DNA of 64,000 bases from Larimichthys crocea. Its lineage: Eukaryota > Chordata > Actinopteri > Sciaenidae. Within the stretch, counting starts at the first letter, position 1; every line of letters starts with the position of its first letter. Location: positions 434,001 through 498,000 of the forward strand of contig NW_020853550.1 in NCBI RefSeq assembly GCF_000972845.2, read 5' to 3'. The notes under the pieces are model-generated. The model saw only the letters and a program-made list of their open reading frames with translations, was not told the DNA's origin and did no database searches. The position numbers and the translations under genes are program-made. Positions 24,601 through 37,178 of the stretch are shown piece after piece.

Positions 24601-26472
24601 TGACTGTCATGAGATCATTGTAATTGTCTTTTATAATTCTCTTGACCTCAGGTGCATTGGCACATTTCAGACTGGTCATAAGGATGTCATTGAATGTTAT
24701 AAGGACACGGTGATGGCAAAGTGTAGTATTAGTTGACTCAGCTTGTTGTGCCGAACCCGGCAAGAAAACCACCTTCCTTGTCAAAGTGGCCACCATAATG
24801 GCAAATGGACTGTACTTATATAGCACCTTTCTAGTCTTCTTACCACTTAAGACACTTTTACACTACACATCACATTCACCCATATACACACGCATTCATA
24901 CACTAGCAGCACAGGCTGCCTTGAATGATGTCAATCAGAAGCTTATCAGAAGGGGCTAACCATTCACACACACTCTAATGCAGAGGATACAGCTTTTTGT
25001 GGGGTTCGGTATATTATCCAAGGACATTTTAACATGCAGACTGGAGTAGCCAGGGATTTCAGAGGCTCCAGACATCTCAAACAATGTCAACTTTGCACTG
25101 AAAAATGACATAATTGACTGAATTGAAGAGCTGATGTGGAGCATATTTTCTCCATAAAATATGATCCTTTTTCACCAAAATTAGTGAAACCGGTGAAACA
25201 GGTGTAGGGGGCACAGAGTAGGAATGACAGACACTGTTCACCTGATTACAATTCAGCGTAGTATCAAAATGATTTGAAATCTGTTTATTATTAGAAAAGT
25301 TATGTAATGAATGAGCTGAATCTTTTTTTAAAAATTCACTGTCACCACTGGGAGGTTTTCCTGCACATAATTATGGTTCGAACTGCATGAACATGAACGT
25401 GGCATCACTTCACATCATGACATTTGTTAACAAATGAACATGAAGAGCCAGAGCCAAAGACACTGGCCGCAAATGATGCAACATTTTGACTTTTTTATGA
25501 CTTCTGTAGTGTTGCCGTAATGTATTTTAACGGAGTGCCTGTGGCTCAGGAAGTTGGTTTGATTCCTGGCTCCTGCAGTCAAGTCAAAATGTCTTTGAGC
25601 AAGATACTAGACCCTGAATTGCTTCTGATGGCTGTGATGTGAATGTGTGTGTGAGCTTAGTATCATTGTACCACTCCTAATGACCAGTTGGCACTCATAG
25701 CAAGACACACACATCAGTACAGCAGTATATGAGAATAGGTGAAAGTGACTGTGGTCGAGTGGTTGGTGGTTCAGAAAGGTGTAATAAGTACAAGTCTAAG
25801 TTTAAGGTAATGAAAGGCTGACTGATGCGTTACAGTCATTTTAGAATGACTCATACTGTATATAAAATATGACGGTGTCCAAACAAAGTGAGGTGTCACA
25901 GACAGAAGAACTGCCTTCCAATCTCTAACAAACATTCTCTTTCCTTCTGTTGCAGAAACCTGTTAGACATGGACACCTTCTCCAAGTCAGATCCAGGTAA
26001 CTGCTGTGATTTTCTCATTCGTCTAATCAAATTCAACTTTCACTTCTCATTTCTAATTTCAGCTCTGAAGCCATTTCACATCCCAAATGCCATGCCGCTC
26101 GAACCGAACGTGTTCAATTTCATGCAGAGATTATTAAATCACTACTTCATGCACGTTATCAGTGCACATCAAGCGCAGTGAGCAGTAACATGGTCAGTGT
26201 CTCCCAGAGCATACACACACAAGCAGCAGCCCGGTAAATGAAATGCTGCGTCCCAAATGATTTACAGTCTTGAAGAAAAAGTTCTGGTGGAAAGTTCTAT
26301 AAAGTTTGTGTTGCTTGGTCAGATATATTATTATTCCCAAATTACCATGATCTTTACAGTGATGTTAGTGTGATTCCTTTTAATACACTGGTTCAGATAT
26401 ACTTGATACTTGGTGGGCTGAACATGAAAATGCTATACATGCAACTACAAAAACAGTTCCTAAGGGACTCCT

Positions 26473-26517
<45 letters not shown>

Positions 26518-29500
26518 TGTGTGTGTCATCAGTGTGTCCACACATGCATGTGCTTGATAGCGAGTGTGTATGTGTAAGTGCTGCTGGGTGGTGTATTCCA
26601 GCGTGTCTGTGTTTCTATGGAGCACAGATGAAGGAGCCTCAGATCTCTCTATGTCAAAGCACACACAGCACCATCACCAAAAGAAAAGAAACTCTCTTTG
26701 AACATTAGTCGTACACTACAACTTGACAAAACCTGTGTGGGCTCTTCACTTGACACAATAAAAAGTCAAGAGAAAAACTGTCAAACTGTAAATCATCCTC
26801 AGGTAGAGGTGCTCCAAGTATTGTATGCGATAGATTTGCAGAGGGATGGAGCAGAAAAAGCTCGGACACAAGGCGTTTTCAGAGTTCAGGGCCGTGGATG
26901 AAGATGTGAAAGTGACTCTTATTTTACATTACTGACAGAAAGCATGCTGTAGTGTTAAAATCTATCTATAAACACACAATATATCCTCTATATACTGTAT
27001 ATCCAGCATTCATCCTTAACCTTCAATTGTAGAAAAGAAAAAAAAAGATGATTAACATATGTTTGTATCTGCTATTATTGTCTTGAAATGAAGTTTCATT
27101 TATAATACATATCTGAATCACCATGTAGCAGCAATTCAACTTTTTGAAGGATTTCTTTGACATGTTCACTTTATGGTCAACCATAAAGAGAGAGAACCCC
27201 GAGCTGGAATCAAACCTCGAATCAAATCCTTGGTTAGCATTTGGCTATATGGGCACACACAATAATCCAACAAACCAGGAACCTTCTTGCTATGAGGCGA
27301 CAGTGCTAACCATTGCACCATGCAGCCCTTCATTTGGGAAGCATATATAAATAAATAGATAAATATATACTGAAATTACACATTCTTTGATTTTTCATCA
27401 ATTCAGGGTTGCTTCACAAACAGTCCTCAGGATTATGTATCACCTTAAGGTACCTGGTATAATCATTTATATTTTGCTTGCTGTAGTGGTGACAATTGAT
27501 AAAATAACCACATACTAATCTGAGGTTCAACCAGCTGGGAAAAACAGTTGTCGCTCTCTTTTTCCCGGTTGGTTATCAAGCTCTGCATTGTTTTTAAAAG
27601 GTAAACATGCAACATATGGCCCCTAATCCGCCTGATTAACTAAATCCTACATTTTTCAATTAATTAAAATTGCCTGTCTGTACTGATTAGTTGAACACAC
27701 CTGATTTAAATAACTTGGTGTGCACAGAGCAGGACGAGATAGAATGTACAATGTACAATACTGGGGTCCCCTGGTGTGTTACAGTAAGAACCACTGATTT
27801 AAGTTGCACCAGTAATGACTGAACACCTGCAGCCTCAAACTAGCTGAGAAGTTTATTATTTGAGACTTTTGTCTGCAGCTTTTTAAAACCAACTGAAATT
27901 AGTTTGAGGTAACATCTCACAAGATTTCACACTTCCCCAAACCGAGAAGTTTAGTGTTTGTGTGTCCTCACAGAACCTTAATCTCAGAGCCTCATAGCAA
28001 ACTCTCACAAGCATATCTCTGTGATAGAAGCCTAATTATCTCATGTCAATCTGTAGATTTGGATCTGGTTCATGGGCACCAGATTAGAGACAAGGCCTCT
28101 TCATCTGGTTTTGCAATCAATAATTATGATAAAAAAACAAAAATGTCAAGTAAACTTTCTGATTTTATAAAACGTTACTTTATATGCAAGAAAAAAAAAA
28201 GATAAATGTCAACATTTATCACGATCACTTCAGAGGGTTTATGGAATTAAATTCAGTGACACACTCTAATAAATAAAACTTTGTATCAACAAAAAAAAGT
28301 ATGTTAACGTTTTCCACTAGAATTTTTAAGTTAAGCCAACAGGCAGAATTACATCAATTCAACGCAATTTTTTGAGTATGGTCAAGTGGCTTTTTGGCCA
28401 CAATAAAAAGCATTTCTAAGCAGCATGAACTTAATAACTGTCAACATGAATGCAAGTATTTAAGTTGATCCAACATAATGTTTTAAGTATGGTGAATTAG
28501 CTTTTAGGCCTCAGTAAAATACATTTTTAAGTAACATGAACTTAATAAAGTCAATCTCTGCAAGAGTTAAGTTGAGCCCTGTCCTATAATAAAACCTGGC
28601 AAACAGACAGCAGCTAAGGGACTCTTTCCTGGCCCTCAAAAAGAACAGAAATTCAGACAGTAATATTTAAATTAATCAGAAACATTTATTAAAATTACAA
28701 CAACACTGAATCGTTGAAACTGCAGAAAACAGCAGCATCTGTAGGCTACATTGCAACATACACTCAGAAGCTTTTGAGGAGGAACAGCATCCATCAAAAG
28801 ACAGCACTAAATATTCAGGTTCAAAACACACTAACACCCTCAGAACAGAGGTCATCCTAAGGTTTAGAGCATATATTACTCCCATCAGCAAAGCACAGGA
28901 TCTGGCGACATCAAACCTCTGCAGGACTTTGGTTCCCTCGACTACGATGGTTGCACGGTCACCGATGATGGCAATCTTCATCACTTGCATCAGAAGGTCT
29001 GTGTCGAGCTCCTCCACGTCCTTGTCAAAGAAATGAAAAGGTTTTATGGTGTATAACATACATGGCTCAAACTCTTCAGGGTGATGTGCATAAGGGAATG
29101 CAAGGTGACCATGTACTTCAATACCTAGCCCACAGGAGGCTCAGGCATGGGATTGGAACGGCCATATCTCCACGTAGGAAGGCTACAGAGACATGCAGTT
29201 CAAACAAAATAAAAATTAAAAGCATACGCAATTACTTACACTGTACTGTTTGAAAAGTTCTTCCTCCTTCTCTCCGAGGTAAACTATGAGATAGCGAATG
29301 GCAACTTCTCTCCGCCTTTCAACTGTGTTGTCCTGATTCATGGAAAAAATAGATCAGGTGTTCAATATAAATCAGATGCAAGTGTAACCCAAATCATGAA
29401 AATTAGAAAAAAAATGAGCGAACTTGTTCATAGTAGCCATTTTTACAATTGACATGAAATAGTGAGGGAGAAACATATTTAAAATAAAGGTCTATTCATC

Positions 29501-32500
29501 ATTATACCTCAAGAAGCATGTCCTTAATGTGCCTCATCTTCAGTCCTGCAGCTCCTCCTTTTGATTGGGTCAAGGCCATCAGTTTCGGGGTGCATTGGTC
29601 AAGCTTGGCCAGAAAGGTCGATTCAAGGCTAACTGTTGTTATCCTCTTGAATTCTTCACAGATCTGCAGGGCACACCAGTATGAAGGACCAAAAGAGACA
29701 TAAGTATAAATAAACAAATAAATCCAGAAATAAATATTTAAATCTGAAAAAACAAGTCAATTTTCGAAATGAAAAAAGGTTATTTCTGTATTTCTACATG
29801 TATTTATCTATCTTATTTCAATTTGTGGACAGGTATCCACATTGTATCAATCCACAGAGCGACTTCACACTCCGTAAACAATCCGGTCTCTGACTTCATA
29901 AACAGCGTGAATTGTATAAAAAATAACATCAGAATGATGAAGAAGGTTTAGAAGCAGCAGATTGCAGCGTTTTTATGAGCTCAAACACAAGTTTATATTG
30001 AAAAATAGCAGAGCTAAGACATAATTTATCGTATCAGTAAAAAGAAAAAAGTTTTTTGTTGGCGGTTCATGGAAATTCTGGGGAGAGAGTGTTCATCCTA
30101 TATAGACAAGCTTGGTACCTCTGTGTAGATCGGAAGCTTTCTAACGGCACCCTGTTTACTGACGGAGATTACGCTGTTGGAGAAATATGATCAAGGAAAT
30201 GCAGAAAGTTACCGATTTATGTTTTCACTATATGCTCATGTTATTGCTTGTGGTTGAAATGACGTTTTGTTAATCAAATAATGGTTTATATAAACTTGAA
30301 GCTGAGTTTCTTGTCGACATTTTGGTGTATTACATGTACATATTGGTGCTTGTTGGTCGGCGTAATGAGAAGGATTAATTATTTATAAACGCCAGCCCCC
30401 GCCGGCGGGGGCCCTTGGGGGGACCAGGTTAAACTCGGTGTGTACAGTGCTTTGTCGTCTTCAGGATGCGGAATGGACGAGAGTGAATTCCCAAAAAGTA
30501 CAAAATACATACTGTCCAATAAAGTTTATTCCAGCCTGAAATATCGAACAAAAATGCCGGAGTGCGGGGACGTTTGAATAAAATGTTGGAATGGCAGCAA
30601 GTAACCCGATTAACGTTAGCCTCGTGGCTAACAACGTTAGCGATCTTTTAAACATTTTAAACAAATTACAATGATATAGTCTGTACCACAGTAGTGTTAA
30701 AAGCTCCATAACTCGCGGAAAAGGCGGTCGTGTAGCTAGCTACAACCGGACTGCGGTGCACACAAACGCGGGACCGAGCTAACCGGAGCATCCCGTCCGT
30801 TATTCGAAGAAAGACAATGTTGCAGCTTTGTCTAACAGTAGGCTACCAACAGAATCCTGAGCGAATGCAAATATGTGTAATTAAGCATAAAATTACTTAC
30901 CTTCCAACTCTTATTAAAGAGCACTTCCACGTGCAGCTGCAGTCACAGAGAGCACTGGCCTGGGTCTGGCCTTGAACATGTCCGGGCGTGTGCATGAAAA
31001 TGGGCGCCGCCTACACGTCATCAAATTGTATTTTACATTGACAGACCTTAAAATTAAATACTTTTTTATTAACTGAAAATTTTAAACTCAGACAAGTCAT
31101 GATAGTATATTGAATAAACAGGCATAATTTGTATGTCAACCAAACTCAATAAAATAACAATTACAAGTAAAAAGTCTAACAGTATCTCAGTACTTGATTT
31201 TTTATTTCAGAACAATATATATATTTAGGTAATGACTAAAGGCCCCCTGAATTCGTTTTTAGAGTGCAGGCAGGCAGAAAGGAGCTCTGCTGTGGCTATC
31301 AGGGAGGATTAACAATATCTTCTAATGTGCTGATGTTCTTTCATTCAACTTGCAGCAGCCATTAAATGAAAGATTCTGACAATTATCTGCTTTATGTCCA
31401 GCCTCTTAGCTCGGTTTCAGGATTAGCATCGTCTTTGTGCCTCATTTCTGAGGTGTGATTACTTTACGAGGGTATACCACCCCCAGACAAATGTGGGAGA
31501 TTGTGTGTAATTATATTCTATGTTTAACAATCAGATATAAAATGTGAACTAGTGTGTATTATAGCAACTGAAGAAAGACATTTAGCTGCAGATTTGGACA
31601 GAATATGCTTCTGGGTTTACAGTTTGGTAGGGACAGCAGGGACACACACACTCTCCCCCACACAGTCAATGAGTGGGCCAGGGGTCCTTTATTGACACAT
31701 CTCATAGATTAGTCTTTCTTCCTGGACTAGGCGGAGGTGGAGAGCCATGATGGAGGGTAATGATTGTATCAGAGGGGTCCTGAACTTCAAACCATTCCTC
31801 CCCACCAGCAGAAAGAGGGAAGCTGGACTCTCTGTGGCCACGATGACCCCTAAACTCTTTCATGTCCCCTGGATGGAACCCTCTATGTGACCCCGGCGTC
31901 CAGCCACAACAGGATGGGGTCGATACATACTGATAATGTCACACAGCATTGGCAGCTGCTGATGAATGACTGAACCCAGTCACCAGGTAGATCTCTGCCT
32001 GTAGATAAACTGATCGAGTCAATAAATGGTAACACATTCTTTACACACTGATTGATTGATGAGTGTCTGTTTGAGGTCACATGCTGTCTGATTAGCAGTC
32101 AATAGACAGCTGCTTCCTCATTCATAATTTACTGTAGTACTTGGTCATGTTACACTTGGTTTAATTTGTTCAAAGAAAACTTTATCATTAAGATTCATAG
32201 TGAAGCATTATAAATATGTAGAACCCATTAACAGCAAATATACACTATATGCAGTATCATCAGACAACATGAAGAGGATGTTTAATGTTATCTAATTAAA
32301 TATACACCGGCCCATGAATTGTTCAGTCTCTTACCATTAACAGCGTTAATTCTAATGATGCCAGTTAGTGTCCTTAACGATTTATGCCACTATTAATGAT
32401 AATTTCATGTAAAGTAAATGAACAGATTTGATTGTACTGTTCAGTTATTCAGGCTAAGAAACACTTAAAGCTGCTGTCATAACCTCGGTTGGTTAATAAT

Positions 32501-35500
32501 GCACGCACACTTTGGACGGTTAACGGACTTTACTTAACGTCTACAACAGCACTCATATACAGGTAGCATCTCACAGGTAGCAGCACATGTCAACAGGGCG
32601 GGGTATACCTCTAAGCATTCCTGGGGGTCCCTGGTTAATTAATAAAGGTTCCGGGGTGCAGTTCCCTCATAACACAGTAACACACTTACAGTCTGTAACA
32701 GCTGCATTAATCCACATTTTAATATTTACAAATGTTTAATGTGGTAGGAGTCACTTAGAGTGACAAACACACCTGATGTTCATCTCAGCTTTAGTGTGTA
32801 GTGTCAACAACTTTACTGTTTTGTTCTGTCTCCCAGCTCTCATCAACTTCATCTCCATCAGCAACAGGCAGCTGTTTTCAGTAAAAGAGCTCTGATGATG
32901 AAAACAATCGCTGCTCTCCACCAAAGAGTAGACAGACAAAATGTATAATGACTAGCTAGTGTTAACAGTTGGTAGAGACCAAAGAAGAGATACAAATACA
33001 GAAATACCGCTCAGAAAGAATGCTGAACAGACCAGCTTGAGTTATTATTATTAGTTTTTTCTTCTCTGGCAACATCTATGTCACACAACTATAAAACGTC
33101 ACACTATGCAAGTCGTTAAAGATGGAAAGCTATGATCGGTCAGGTAGTCCAACATTTAGTCCGCCATATTTCTCTGATCATAGCATTACTGAAATAAAAA
33201 ACTGCTACTCTAAATCTGCCTATTTAGATTCTGATTGTTTTTTTTATGTTTGTTTTTTTTATTATTTGGCTTTTATTACATTACATTGCATTTAGCAGAC
33301 ATTACATTACATTGCATTTAGCAGACGCTTTTATCCAAAGCGACTTACAGAGGAGGACATAAGCTGAGAAAGGTGTAAAGGAGCACAGAGTAGTTGTTAG
33401 TTTTGTTAGTTTTGTTAGGCAGGGAAGCATTCTCGAAACAGAAAGGTTTTTACAAGTTTTTTAAAGGTAGAAAGGGATGTTGCTGTTCTAGTAGCTGTTG
33501 GTAGGTCATTCCACCATTTGGGGACGACCACAGCGAAGAGTTTAGAGTGACCTCGCTTTGCGAGAGGCGAGGGTACAACTAGACGGTTTGTATGAGCGGA
33601 GCGTAACGCCCTGGTCGGGATTTACGTGCTATCATTGTATGGCCAGATTTTACTTTCGCATTAATTTAATCTTCTGTTTCTACATTTTGCTCTTTGAAGC
33701 ACTTTGGGCGGCATGTTTGTATGAATCTATCACTAACATCACTTGCTAATGATTGGTTAGGTTAAAATAACAACCTCTCCCAAATAAAGAATGGCTACCA
33801 TGAGGTGAAATGGCATTCAGTCTGATTTTTAAGGCTAGCTCTCTGTGAATTTATATTCAGATCAGCTTGAATGGCAGCCTTTGGTTGGAAATTTTTATTC
33901 ACTCTCTTTATTTTAATAGAGGTCACATCAAAATGTGAATGTTCCCCCCAAGAGCTCTGCATTCCAGGAGCACTTCAGAAATCTGCTGGGACCTGTTATC
34001 AGCTCAACGCTGTTAAATTAATGTGGTTTTGTGTTTCAAATATGAATATACCAAAACTTTTTGGTCCACAGTGTGGAAACTTGTCTGCAGTTCAACCATA
34101 AAAATTCTGAAAAATACAGAAATCTACACCGTACACAAAATCAATTAACCTCCTATGCAAACAGATGAGATGGGCTCCACAGGCAGTATTTCTGGAAAGG
34201 TGTTGCTCAGCCTTCCCTCCTTTACATGGATGTGAAAGAAATGATTGGCTGCTACATACACACCCTGTTTGAGCGTGACTTAGAGGATATGCTGATGGTT
34301 GACCAGGCCCCATTTCTCTGAGGAAAGCATTCTACTAAAATATTCCTGCAGCGAGCGTGGATGCCTCAGTCTCTGCTGGCTGAGTGCAGTGGGCTTCAGC
34401 TGGACCTTCATCTTTGTAGAAAATGCCTGTGAGATTAGATTTGTGATTCCAGCAATCATCTGCTCACATCCTTTAGGCGGGCAGCGCTGACCAGGCAAAG
34501 CTCCCTGTGATGGGTTTTCCTCACACTGATAATCCACCACACAAATCTTTGCTTCCACACTAAAAGGGCCCAAACCACAGCCAATTGACTGCTGCTTTGA
34601 AGTTTAGCACAGAAATGTAGAATCTCATCTATTCACAGTGCTCCTCCACGAATTCTCATAAACCAGTTGGATTTACTTTTTAATTTACTTGACTTGGCAC
34701 TTGTTGGTCTTATGTGTAAGTAACTGCTTTTCATTACAGAGTAGAATTAGACCTTTTTGGCTACAAAACTATGGTAGTCTAGCCTTTATAGCTATATGGA
34801 TATTTAAAAGTACAATTATCTACCCCAAGTAACCAAAATGTACCTTCAACTAAAGGTGTTTTAGCATGTCCCTTTTTCTTTAAGTCACTCCCATCTGTAC
34901 TGCGGTCCTCGTCAGCTCTCACTGTTGTCCTGTGGAGACAGTTAGCCACTGTGTTTTCTTCACAAGCCAACTTTCTGTGTACTTCTGCCAGAGGAGCATC
35001 ATGGGAGCCTTCTACGATTCACCCAGAAACATGATAAAAAAGCTGTTAATTCTCGTCTCTTTTCCAAACAAAGTTACAATTAATGAGGAAACTTTGCCTG
35101 GCTGGTTATTCTGTCCTGTCAGCAGGACACAGTGTGATGTTCTTACAGGGCAGTGAGAAGTCAAGGAGTTGGAAGTGTAAATGGAAAATGGAAAACTCTC
35201 TGTAGCATGGTGGGGCATCACTGATTTAAATAGTTTTTCAATAGCTCAGCTCTTTTATTGAAGTTGTGCGGTAGCACTAAACTTTCCCAAACATTAACAT
35301 GCATTTCTAATTGTGGTTATGAGCTGCACTCTTAAAGGGTAACTCTGGTATTTTTTAACCTGGACCTTATTTTCTGACCTTCCACGTAAATATACTTGTT
35401 TTTGGCAGACAAGGACCCTTCAGAGAAATGAAACATTGTACCTACCTTGTATTTACTTGATTCATTCTGTGGAGAAGTCTCGTTCTGTACTCAACAACAA

Positions 35501-35913
35501 CAGCCACAACAAACTTTTCCTGGCTGGTGCATTTCTACGATCCAATGTTGACTTCCTGCAACAGGTCTCCTCACTTCTCCTGAGATTTCAGACTGATTCC
35601 TCCTTCGAAAAGTGAAGGAACAGAAAAGTTGCAGAAAAGTTACACGTATTTTGATTGTACACAATTGCCTGCAATGATTATGTCATGGCTTGTCTCATGG
35701 CTGCAGCACTCTCCCTCAATACTGCACTAGACTCAGAACTTGTCCTCATTATTCACTTTGACACAAAAACACGAGACAATAAGGTCCAGATTGAAAAGGT
35801 TTATTTTTTGAAGAGCCGTGACTATCAAGAGAAGGCTGATGTCACCTTATGATATTGTTAAACTTCACTGCAGTACAAACATGTAACATGCCTTAACATA
35901 CAGTAAATGTACA

Positions 35914-35988
<75 letters not shown>

Positions 35989-37122
35989 GTGTCAATGTTC
36001 AGAGTGCTGTGAAGAACATACATACATAGTGCATGTGTTTGTGATGGATGGATGCTTGTTCATGTTCACACACTGTCACACACACACTCACAGCTGGTCA
36101 TAAACACTTTCTCTCTTTCTACCAAATGGAATGAGTAAGCCAACCGTCCTTAAACCCTCTTGCATCTTTCTCTCTTATTGGGTCTTTATTAATTTATCTC
36201 CACTCCGTTTTGCTCTCCTCCTTTCTCCTTTTCTTTTTTTCCCGTCTTTGAAGAGCAAAGCAAAGAGAATTGAGGTGTACGGGTCCTAATGGTGGCTGGG
36301 TCATCTTGGTCGACTGTTCTCCTGTCGCACTGAAGCAGAAACACTGCCTGCTATTACCATACTCTGCTCTGATGTGGAGGAGAGGAGGACAAAGAGGAGG
36401 AGGAGAGAATAGGAGAGGGGGGTTTAAGAAAAGAAGAAGAGAGGAAAAAAGGAAAACAAAGAGGAGAGAGGGAGGCAGAGGAGGAGGGGAAGTAAAGAAG
36501 AGGAGATGAGATAAGGGTTCAAGAAGAGGAGGAGAAAGGGAGATGAAAGGAGACAAGAGAGAAGAAGGGCAAGTGAGAGAAGAGAAGGAGAGGAGGAATG
36601 TGAGAAAGGGAGAGAAGACAAAGAGAGGAGAAGGGAGGAAGAGAGAGGGATGGGAGTTGAGAGAAGAAGAGGAGGAAAATGCGAAGAGAAGATGAGGAGG
36701 GGATAGGAGTAGCTGAAGTGAAGAGGAAGAGTAGGAGAGTACGGCAGAAAAGGGATGAGGAGAAAAGGAAGGAAAGGAGATGAAAAGTAGTTAATAAAGG
36801 AGTGGTGGAGGAGTAGAATAGAGGAGTGGGCAAGAGGAGAGAAACTAAACTTCATGTCATTTCTTATTCAGCATCAACTGTAATCTGTTAATCTTAGCGT
36901 GATCACTCAATCTGATCTCAGTCTGGTTCCAGACAGATCTGAAAACCAGGGGAAGTGGTGGGTGAGGAGGTAGAGGGTGAGGAGGAGGGAGAGGGAAGAG
37001 CTGTGTTTTAATGGAAGCGATGCATTGCTTTTAACCTTGAGGAGGCCTGAAGACTCCCTGAGTGTTTTGGACAGCCAACTGAGCTGTCAGCTGAGACAGC
37101 GGCCTGATGCTGAAAGCTCCTG

Positions 37123-37178
<56 letters not shown>

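Larger units (their letters stand above)
11060..25955 (+). other. CPNE9-like intron 1 (14.9 kb)
   Basis: This intron is non-coding. It contains a GT array, a partial 'CAGTGTGT' repeat, an L2-like tail, two hAT-like elements, a GA array and an inverted SINE pair near its 3' end, each listed separately. The long stretches between them (14460-18600 and 20150-24790) show no gene that I can support. Confidence 0.85.
28676..29663 (-). pseudogene. Fish 'SAMD3-like' multicopy family protein, C-terminal three exons
   Basis: Minus-strand exons 29663-29508, 29332-29240 and about 29066-28676 join in phase 0. Exon 1 reads [20 protein letters not shown] and on to HIKDMLLE; exon 2 [20 protein letters not shown] then [11 protein letters not shown]; exon 3 contains [20 protein letters not shown], then [10 protein letters not shown] and [11 protein letters not shown]. 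This is the C-terminal signature of a large fish family annotated as 'sterile alpha motif domain-containing protein 3-like' (ICEEFKRI..., ...MKI...I(V/I)EG..VL..., LLFGLIYALNL). The function is unknown. The usual ~300-residue N-terminal part is absent: no matching frame lies between 29664 and 30900. After YALNL the peptide stops matching, suggesting a decayed end. The poly(A) signal (TTTATT on plus at about 28685) overlaps the end of the frame. Confidence 0.65.
28262..31266 (-). mobile_element. Candidate ~3.0-kb element carrying SAMD3-like C-terminal exons
   Basis: The stretch begins with CACTCTAA (28262-28269) and ends with its inverse TTAGAGTG (31259-31266). Inside, from the minus-strand viewpoint, lie a GC-richer 5' leader with a splice donor (near 30901-31010), a ~1.2-kb intron-like gap, three coding exons (29663 to 28676) and a poly(A) signal. 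A 111-bp tandem repeat sits near the distal end. The short inverted ends and the multicopy nature of the encoded family suggest a mobile or segmentally copied unit. No certain target duplication is visible, so the boundaries are an inference. Confidence 0.45.

Noticed and set aside
26370..26708. Open frame with a Cys-Val repeat core
   Set aside because: The core is a GT microsatellite and the flanks show no recognisable protein.
29062..29253. Plus-strand open frame across the SAMD3-like exons
   Set aside because: It overlaps the minus-strand exon and intron boundaries and has no family match.
36194..36855. Open frames up to 143 codons rich in Ser, Pro, Leu or Lys, Arg, Glu
   Set aside because: These come from the polypurine tract, which lacks stop codons by composition rather than by coding constraint.
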